The notes beneath the pieces are model-generated. The model had not been told where the DNA came from. It ran no database searches and saw nothing but the letters and a program-made list of their open reading frames with translations. The translations under genes were made by a program, and so were the position numbers. DNA of 64,000 nt from Gemmatimonadota bacterium (GTDB lineage Bacteria > Gemmatimonadota > Gemmatimonadetes > Gemmatimonadales > Gemmatimonadaceae), in the NCBI GenBank assembly GCA_016714015.1, contig JADJNZ010000005.1:62001-126000 (forward strand). The letters run 5' to 3'. Below, one piece after another: positions 36,036-43,500 of the stretch. Position 1 is the first letter of the stretch. The number at the start of each line of letters is the position of its first letter.

Positions 36036-36737
36036 ATGCGGCATCGTGGCTCCGTCGTCGGTCGGGTGGGTCCCTTCGTGGTCGCCATGGGCATGGCGAT
36101 GGCGGCGCCGTTCGTGCTCGGCGCGCAGGGCACCCTCACGGGGCGCGTCGCGATCACCGAGCGTCCGGGCGAGACCACCACGGACTTCAGCAGCACCATC
36201 ATCTATCTGGTGCCCAAAGATACTGCGCGGCTGCGCATGCGGCCGGTGGAGGCCACGCTCGCCATGAGCGGCCGCGCCTTCGTGCCGCACGTGCGCGTGA
36301 TCACGCCCGGTAGTCGCGTGGAGTTCCCCAATCAGGACCCGTTCAGCCACAACATCTTCTCGTCGACGCCTGGGGCGCAGTTCGATCTCGGGCTCTACGG
36401 GGCGGGGAAGAGCAAAGAAGCGCCGTTCCGCCGGGCGGGCGCCTATCCCATCTACTGCAACATCCATCCGCGGATGACCGCGTTCGTGGTGGTCTCGCCG
36501 TCGCCCTGGTACGCGCAGGCGGGGAACGACGGGCGCTGGACGATCGTCGGCGTACCGGCGGGCGAGTACACGCTGACCGTCTGGCACGAGCGCGCCAAGA
36601 CCGTCGAGACGCCGATCACCGTGGCGGCGGCGGGCCTGCCCGAGATCGCGACCACGCTCGACGCGCGCGGCTACCGGTTCGTCGAGCACAAGAACAAGTT
36701 CGGCCGCGAGTACGACCGGAGCGCGACGCGGTACTGA
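36036..36737 (+). CDS. exported cupredoxin-like copper protein
   Basis: A 233-residue protein with an N-terminal signal (PFVVAMGMAMAAPFVLGAQG). The cupredoxin core shows the type 1 copper ligands: His in PNQDPFSHNIFSS, then Cys, His and Met in YPIYCNIHPRMTAFV. A C-terminal beta domain (DGRWTIVGVPAGEYTLTVW) resembles carboxypeptidase-regulatory/Ig-like modules. It is probably a periplasmic electron carrier or copper-binding protein, similar to proteins annotated as methylamine-utilisation-like plastocyanins. Divergent from the porin-like gene by 57 bp. Confidence 0.75.
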   Translation: MRHRGSVVGRVGPFVVAMGMAMAAPFVLGAQGTLTGRVAITERPGETTTDFSSTIIYLVPKDTARLRMRPVEATLAMSGRAFVPHVRVITPGSRVEFPNQDPFSHNIFSSTPGAQFDLGLYGAGKSKEAPFRRAGAYPIYCNIHPRMTAFVVVSPSPWYAQAGNDGRWTIVGVPAGEYTLTVWHERAKTVETPITVAAAGLPEIATTLDARGYRFVEHKNKFGREYDRSATRY

Positions 36738-36801
36738 TCGCGCGGCGCCGAGCGCGGCGCTCCATCGGGCGTCACGCCCCTCCCCCCGAGCCCCACCCAC
36801 C

Positions 36802-38805
36802 GTGAAGCCGAAGGGCCTGAGTCTCACCGTCAAGATCTTCCTCTCCACGGCGCTCGTCGTGGTGGTCATCATCGCGACGACGCTGGCCATCGCCGCGCGC
36901 CAGGCGAGCGAGGCCGCGGATGTCTCCGTGAACCGTGTCCTCGGCTCGGCGCGCGAGGCGGTGAACGCACAGCTGGCCGGGAGCGCGAACGGGCTGCGCG
37001 CCGCGGCCGAGGCCTTCGCCGAGAACGCCAACTTCGGGGCGCTCGTCGAGGCGGCGGAGCCGGGCGATGCGCTCGACCAGGCGCAGGAGGCGGGGGCGAC
37101 GCTCGGGGCGAAGTGGGTGCAGATCACCAACGCGAGCGGCTTCCGCCTCGCGAAGAGCGACGAGCCGGGCGCCGACACGCTCACCCTCGGCGAGCGGTCG
37201 CTCGAGGTCGCCTCGGCGCTCGGCGGGCAGTCGACCGGCGGCTTCGGTGTCACCGCGCGGAACGAGCTGTTGATCCTCGAGGCGGTGCCGATCTACCGCG
37301 GCACCGACCGCATCGTCGGGGCGCTCTTCGCCGCGCGCGATGTCGACTCGACCTTCGCCGCGAAGGTGAAGTCGAGCGCGGCGAGCGAACTCGACGTGGT
37401 CTTCTTCACGTCCGACACGGCGGGGGCGACGGTGATCGCCGCCTCCACGCTCGGGCGTGACGCCGAGGTGGTCCGGGCCATCTCGACGCTTCCCATGGGC
37501 TCCGCGGACTCGAGCGAGGCGCGCGTGGAGACCGACCTGCGCGGCCGGCACTACATCGGGCTCGCCGAGGTGTTGCGCGGGGCCGATGGCGGCGTGGTGG
37601 GGCGGTACCTGATGCTCCGCGACCGCGACGCCGAGTTCGCGAGCTTCCAGCGCCTGCAGCGCTCGCTGCTGCTGACGGGCGGCGTGGGGATCCTCGTGGC
37701 CGCGCTGCTCTCGCTGCTCATCGCGAACCAGATCACGCGGCCGGTGGGGAAGCTCGTCGAGGCGACGCGTCGCGCCGCGGACGGCGACTACAAGGCCGTG
37801 ATCCCGTCCACGAGCAAGGACGAGATCGGCGTGCTCGCCGGCGCGTTCCGCGGGCTCCTCGCCGACCTGCGCGAGAAGCAGGAACTGGTGGAGTTCCTCT
37901 CGAGCGCGGACGCCGCCAAGACGGTGCAGATGCGGGCGATGTCGGCGACGACCGAGCAGCGCGTGGCCGGCGTGGGGCTCACCCCGGGCAGCCGCTTCGC
38001 CGTGCGCTACGAGGTGAAGGAAGTGCTCGGCGAGGGCGGGATGGGGACCGTGTTCAAGGCGATCGACACCGAGCTCGGCGAGGTGATCGCCATCAAGACG
38101 CTCAAGCAGGACTTCCTCTCGCAGGACCCGACGGCGCTCGAGCGGTTCAAGAGCGAGATCCGGCTGGCGCGGAAGATCTCGCACCGCAACGTGGTGCGCA
38201 CGCACGACCTCGGCGAGAACTCCGGCGTGTACTTCATCACGATGGAGTACGTGGACGGGAAGTCGCTGAAGGACCTGATCCGCGCGAAGGGGAAGCTGCC
38301 GCTGCCGATCACGCTCTCGGTGGGGAAGCAGCTCGCGCGCGCGCTCGAGGTCGCGCACGAGCAGGGGGTGATCCATCGCGACATCAAGCCGCAGAACATG
38401 GTGGTGGAGCCGGACGGCGTGCTGAAGGTGATGGACTTCGGCATCGCGCGCCTGGCGACGCGGAAGCCGGAGAGCGGCGTCACGCAGGCGGGGATGATCA
38501 TCGGGACGCCGGAGTACATGGCGCCGGAGCAGTTCGCGGGGGACGAGATCGACGCCCGCGCGGACATCTACGCCGCGGGGTGCGTGCTGTACGAGTGCCT
38601 GACCGGGCGGACACCGTTCCAGGCCGAGACGCCGTACCAGCTGGTGGCGAAGGTGCTGGAGGAGACGGCGCCGAGCCCGCGGCGCCTCAATCCCGAGGTG
38701 CCCCCGGCGCTCGAGGCGCTGGTGATGGCGGCGCTGTCGAAGGATCCGGCGGGCCGGCCGCAGACGGCGCTGGCGCTGCACGACCGGTTGGCGCAGATCG
38801 GCTGA
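36802..38805 (+). CDS. transmembrane Cache-HAMP Ser/Thr protein kinase
   Basis: A 667-residue receptor kinase. A helix near residues 10-30 and another near 288-310 (LLTGGVGILVAALLSLLIAN) bracket a periplasmic Cache-like sensor. HAMP follows (RPVGKLVEATRRAADGDYKA). The kinase domain begins near 402: YEVKEVLGEGGMGTVFKAID, the VAIK-like IAIKTLKQDF, VIHRDIKPQNMVVEP, and MDFGIARLA, all catalytically complete. A chemoreceptor-type sensor joined to an Hanks-type kinase is less common than PASTA or cytosolic forms. The GTG at 36802 was used. The region after it holds the tail of a pseudogene on the other strand. Confidence 0.85.
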   Translation: MKPKGLSLTVKIFLSTALVVVVIIATTLAIAARQASEAADVSVNRVLGSAREAVNAQLAGSANGLRAAAEAFAENANFGALVEAAEPGDALDQAQEAGATLGAKWVQITNASGFRLAKSDEPGADTLTLGERSLEVASALGGQSTGGFGVTARNELLILEAVPIYRGTDRIVGALFAARDVDSTFAAKVKSSAASELDVVFFTSDTAGATVIAASTLGRDAEVVRAISTLPMGSADSSEARVETDLRGRHYIGLAEVLRGADGGVVGRYLMLRDRDAEFASFQRLQRSLLLTGGVGILVAALLSLLIANQITRPVGKLVEATRRAADGDYKAVIPSTSKDEIGVLAGAFRGLLADLREKQELVEFLSSADAAKTVQMRAMSATTEQRVAGVGLTPGSRFAVRYEVKEVLGEGGMGTVFKAIDTELGEVIAIKTLKQDFLSQDPTALERFKSEIRLARKISHRNVVRTHDLGENSGVYFITMEYVDGKSLKDLIRAKGKLPLPITLSVGKQLARALEVAHEQGVIHRDIKPQNMVVEPDGVLKVMDFGIARLATRKPESGVTQAGMIIGTPEYMAPEQFAGDEIDARADIYAAGCVLYECLTGRTPFQAETPYQLVAKVLEETAPSPRRLNPEVPPALEALVMAALSKDPAGRPQTALALHDRLAQIG

Positions 38806-38809
38806 CGCG

Positions 38810-39790
38810 CGGTCGGTCGCGGATCGATGTTCAGGCGATCGAGCTTCAGGTCCTCGACCGCGATTCGCATCGACGGGGTCAACGCTGGGGTCGTCGTGCG
38901 CTTGAACTCGAAGCCTCATGCGGCCCCGCACGACCAGCGGGTCGAGTTCGGCGCCCGCCTGCGTGCGCCAGCAGTACGCCTCGCCCGCTCGCGCGCCGAG
39001 GTGCGCGAGCGCGCTCTCGAGGGCGGCGCGATCCGCGACGCCGAGCGGTTGATGGAGGATGCCGCTGTCGCGGATGAGGACCCGGGGCGAGCGCACCTGT
39101 CGCTTGCCGAGGTGCTCGAACCAGGGCGCGAGCTGCCGCACCATGTAGGTCTCGGAGAGCACGTCGAGATACCGTTGGACCGTGGTGTGCGCGACGCCGA
39201 ATGCGCGTCCCAGTTCCGAGGCGTTCCATTGCTGCGCGCGGTAGTGCGCGACCATGAGCCAGAAGCGGCGGAGCACCGCCGCGGCTCTCGGCCTCCGAGC
39301 GCGCGAGGAAGGAGCGGGGGAAGCCGCCGCGCACCGAGAGCCGGTCCTGCCGCGCACTCCCCACCTCGCCGAGATCGAAACCCGGGAGCTCATTATACGC
39401 GATGCGTCCGGCGAGCGACTCAGTCGATCGGTGGAGCAACTCGACCGCAGCCGACCCCAGGATCAGGAAGCGGCGGCCGGAGGGGGCCTCGTCGACCAGG
39501 ACGCGCTGGGTGCGGAAGAGCTCCGGGAGGTGCTGCACCTCGTCGATGATCACGAGTCCGCGTAGCCCGCGGAGGGCGAGGAGCGGATCGGCGGGCCGGG
39601 CCCGACGTCGAGGTCGAAGATCGACACCGGACCGCGCTGCGCGGCGGCGATGGTGCGGGCGAGGGTGGTCTTGCCCACCAGCCGCGCCCCGAGGAGCGCG
39701 ACGACCGGGAACTGCCGGAGCAGGTCCCGCACCGTGCGTCGATGGGCATCCCGGGCGGTTCCGTCGGATGGATCCTGTATGTTGAGCGCC
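38810..39790 (-). pseudogene. decayed AAA ATPase / DUF4143 gene
   Basis: Pieces of one AAA ATPase with a DUF4143-type C-terminus lie in different frames. The N-terminal piece has Walker A (VALLGARLVGKTTLARTIAA). Near 39590-39600 the frame shifts to LVIIDEVQHLPELFRTQRVL and GGFPRSFLARSEAES. Near 39290 about 30 expected residues are missing and the frame changes again to VLRRFWLMVAHYRAQQWNAS. A third shift near 38900 leads to FEFK and MRIAVEDLKLDRLNI. The intact family acts in toxin-like or defence-like contexts. With three disruptions it cannot give a full product. Confidence 0.75.
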
Positions 39791-39816
39791 AGTCGCTCAA
39801 TTGGATCGCATCCATC

Positions 39817-40359
39817 ATGTCCTTCCAGCAGCCCATCGCGAGCGACTTCAACGGCGCCGACGCCGCCGAACAGTTCGCGGCCTACCGCCGCGATCCCGCC
39901 TCCGTCGAGGAGTCGTGGGGCCAGTTCTTCCGCTTCGCCGAGCAGGCGATGGGTGGGTGTGCCCCCGCGCCCGCCTCCTCGGCCGCCGCCGGGGGCGGTG
40001 CTGCGCATCGACCGGTCAAGGGGATCCATGCGCGCATCCCCAACAATCAACTCCTGATGCACGGCTCGTCGTCGGTGCCGCAGGAATGGCTCAAGGTGAT
40101 GGATGAGTTCGGGGGGCAGATGGGCGAGACGTACGGCGTGCCGGTGGAGGAGATCGTCGACGGGTTCAAGCACGGCGTGCGGGAGGTGAACATCGACACC
40201 GACCTATGGATGTCGAGCACGGGGGCGATCCGGCAGTTCCTCGGCAAGAATCCGAAGGAGTTCGACCCGCGGACGTACCTCGCGGTGGCTCGCTCGGTGA
40301 TGAAGGCGCTCTGCAAGGCGCGCTACGAGCAGAGGGAGCTCGACGCGGTCGTGAAGTGA
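39817..40359 (+). CDS. chimeric ORF: 2-oxoglutarate dehydrogenase E1 N-terminus joined to class II aldolase C-terminus
   Basis: A 180-residue open frame made of two unrelated enzyme fragments. Residues 1-65 (NGADAAEQFAAYRRDPASVE, SWGQFFRFAEQAM) match the N-terminal segment of the E1 subunit, SucA/OdhA. Residues from about 70 (IPNNQLLMHGSSSVPQEWLK, YGVPVEEIVDGFKHGVREVN, IDTDLWMSSTGAIRQFL) match the C-terminal third of class II fructose-bisphosphate aldolase. The join near 40020 is in frame. Neither fragment keeps a complete active site, so this is probably a recombination relic, though it could be expressed. It lies between the decayed ATPase and the Rhs gene. Confidence 0.7.
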   Translation: MSFQQPIASDFNGADAAEQFAAYRRDPASVEESWGQFFRFAEQAMGGCAPAPASSAAAGGGAAHRPVKGIHARIPNNQLLMHGSSSVPQEWLKVMDEFGGQMGETYGVPVEEIVDGFKHGVREVNIDTDLWMSSTGAIRQFLGKNPKEFDPRTYLAVARSVMKALCKARYEQRELDAVVK

Positions 40360-40387
40360 GCCGCGGCGACCGCCGTTGCGACGACAC

Positions 40388-40418
40388 GGTGAATTCACCC
40401 AAGTCGGAGTGAATTCAC
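40388..40418. promoter_or_regulatory. two palindromes spaced two helical turns, upstream of rhs
   Basis: GGTGAATTCACC (40388-40399) and GTGAATTCAC (40409-40418) are perfect palindromes whose centres are 20 bp apart, the spacing expected for two dimers on one face of DNA. They lie in the 198-bp gap (40360-40557) between the chimeric ORF and the Rhs start, about 140 bp before the start. The repeat is the best operator candidate for control of the toxin gene. No clear sigma70 boxes were seen. Confidence 0.5.
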
Positions 40419-40557
40419 CGGTGCATCGGTGGTGGCGACGAAACGGTTCGCGTTGCAGTGAAAGCGGTTGCGCGAAAGCGGCGAGTGGCATGGTGCGTGC
40501 TTCAGGAGGGCCGAACGCCAGCGTTCGAGCGCGTCCCCCTCATCCAGAGCCGAGTCC

Positions 40558-43500
40558 GTGTCCGCCACCTTCCGGAGCATCAGTCGCGCAGTCGCCGTCT
40601 CCCTCGTCCTCGCAAGCCTGGTCGCCAGCGGAGTGGGGGCGCAGGCCGGCGCCCCGACCGTCACGATCAGCCCGGCATCCGGCGAGTACGCGCCGGGCGC
40701 CCAGATCGCCGTCACGGTCACGTACTGCGACAACAACGGCCTTGATACGGCGACCGCCGTGCTGCAGTTGGACGGCGTGGCGGTGAACTGGCCCAAGGTC
40801 GTGTTCCCTCCCGGGAACCCCGGGCCCTGTCTCGCGAAGGTGACGCAGTCGGGAACGGTGACACTGAGCACCCCCTCGCGCACGCTCCGGGCCTCGATCG
40901 AGGACACCTCGCCGTCGCCGCTCTGGAGTGGATGGACGCTCGTGACGTGGACCACGCCTGTGCCGTGGAGTGGAGGCACGGTCTCCCCGGAGCAGCAGTA
41001 TCTGGAGACCGCGCCCGCGACCGTCACCACGCTCGCCTTCCGTGTGACGAATGTCGGACCGAGCACGCAATCGGTCTCGTCCTCGGCGGCCGGCACCGGG
41101 CTCGACTCCGTCGGTGTGCCACAGGGACCGGGCAAGGGAGGGTCCGCATTCTCGCTGCTCTCCGGCGCGAGCGCGCTCATCACGGTCGCCGTCAAGTCGT
41201 CGAGCACCAACCTCTCCACCGGGCGGCTCACGCTCACGGTCACGAACGGCAGTCAGGTCGCGACCGCCTTCTCCGACGTGACCTCGCGGACGCCCGCCCC
41301 GCTCGTCAGCGGCCTCGCGCTCCTCAACCCCACCGGCATCACGGAGAAATCGCTCTGCGTCACGATCGCGGCGGGGCCGGGTGCCGCGCAGTGCGGCGAC
41401 CTTCGGCTCGCGCACGCGATGCCGGGCGTCACGACGAAGAACAGGTTCCGCGCGCCCACGCTGCTCTACTCCGCGAACGCGGCGCAACCGACAGTCCTCA
41501 TCCCGGCCGAGCTGACCGTGACGTCCGTGACCCCGAATGTCCAGTACACGGCCTCGGTGCGGATCACCGCCGGTCCCGATTCCGGGCTGGTGCTGTCCGC
41601 AGGCAGCTGGTCCAGCAACGACTGGGGGTCCGGTGGCCGTCGGCGCATCACTGCGTCGTTCGATGGCTCCGCGCTGTCCACCGGCCGACACCCCTACCTT
41701 CTCACCATCCAGCGGAGCGCGGGCGTGACCGATACGGCCAGCGGCGAGTTGCTCCACGTGAACCGCCTCGCTTCGCCGTTCACGGCCGGCTGGTGGCTCG
41801 CCGGGCTCGAGCAGCTCGTCTCCTACCAGTCGAGCAACACCGCCATCGAGCGGATGATGTGGATCGGTGGCGATGGGTCCGCGCGTGTCTTCCGCGAGAC
41901 CGCGGTGAACTCCTGCATCTTCACGCATGATGCGCTCGACCGGCCCGACTCGATCGTCGGCACGGTCTCGGGCACGGGCTGCACGGCGAGGCAGCGTCGG
42001 AGCAGCAATGGCATCCGGGTCGTGTTCGACGACCTCGGGAACCACGTGCAGACCATCAACCGGATCGGTGAGACGACGACGTTCACGTACGGCGGGGGGC
42101 TGCTCCAGACGATCACTCTCCCGACCGGCACGCTCGCCAGGCAGTACCAGCTGGCCTACACGAACGGACTGCTCGACAGTGTGACCGCGCCGGACGTCCC
42201 CGGTGGATGGCGCACGGTGCGCATCAGGCGAAACACCGGCATGGTCGTGGCGGGCTCGAGCCGCTCCCGGATCCTCGCGATCCGCGAGAGCGCGACCGAC
42301 AGCGTGCGCTTCACCTACGTCGGCGGTTCAGGCAACGGGGCCGGCGGCTACCGGGTCGCGACACGCGCGGACCGCATGGGGATCGCGACCACCTTCACCT
42401 ACGACGCGGCGAACCGCCTCGCGAGCGCGAGCACGCCGGCGACCGCATCCCAGACCGTCACGACCACCTTCCGGATGGCCGAAGGGCAGGCCACCGCGCA
42501 GGCGCTCATCGCGGACTCGGTGTATACGCGGCTCGACGGACCTCGCGCCGACGTGACCGACGTCCACAAGTGGTGGATCAATAGACTCGGGGCACCGGTG
42601 CGGACCAGGAACCCGGTCGGCATGGAGTCGATCGTCACGTACGATGCGACCTGGCCCGCGCTCGCGGCGAAGGTGATCGACGCGGCCGGCGTCACGAACA
42701 CCGCCACGTACAATGCGCGCGGTCTGCTGACCCAGTCGACCGTCGTCGCGCCGTTCGGTATCGCGCAGGGGAACGCGGTCACGACGGTGAAGTGGAACGC
42801 CGTCTGGGACCTGCCGGACACGCTCACCGACCCGAACGGCGTGCGGACGGCACGCCGGTACGACGTGGCGACGGGGAATCTCCTCTCCGAGTGGGTGGGG
42901 AGCGACTCCGGGCGCGCGACGCGGTACGAGTATGACGCGGTCACCAAGCAGCTCCTGCGCATCTTCACTCCCGCCAGCGGCACGGCGGACCGGATCCAGT
43001 ACGATCCCGAACTCGGCAACGTCGCGAAGACCAAGTCGCCGCGCGGCGACGTCATCACGCACACACGCGACCGAATCGGGCGCGACACGCTCGTGGTCGT
43101 GTCGGTCGACGTGGTGACCGACACGACCACGAAGGTGCAGCGCATCGTCACCCACTACGACTCGGCCGGTCGGGCATGGGAGACGATCACCGCGTCGCCC
43201 GCGATGCCGTACATGCTCGAGTACGATGCGCAACTGATGGACAACACGCCCGTCACGGCGGACACGCAGTTCGTCCGCACGACCTTCGACCGCGAAGGGA
43301 GACCGCTGACGATCAACGCGTTCAGCCGACCGGACCAGAACGTCTGGGACGTGTGCGACGCGCCGGTCGGCGAGTGCGTCGGCGTGCCTGCGGGCACGGA
43401 GGGTTCGTACGACATCCGGGAGTACGACTGGCTGGGCCGCCCGACCAAGCAGCGGCTGGGCTCGGGGCCGAAGCAGGTCTACTACGACCCCGCAGGCAAT

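Noticed and set aside
38810..39790. Treating the ATPase pieces as separate genes
   Set aside because: The pieces are collinear with one family and each lacks parts; frameshifts and a deletion explain them as one pseudogene.
40468..40557. ATG at 40468 as the Rhs start
   Set aside because: It adds residues unlike a signal peptide; the GTG at 40558 opens directly into a normal Sec signal.
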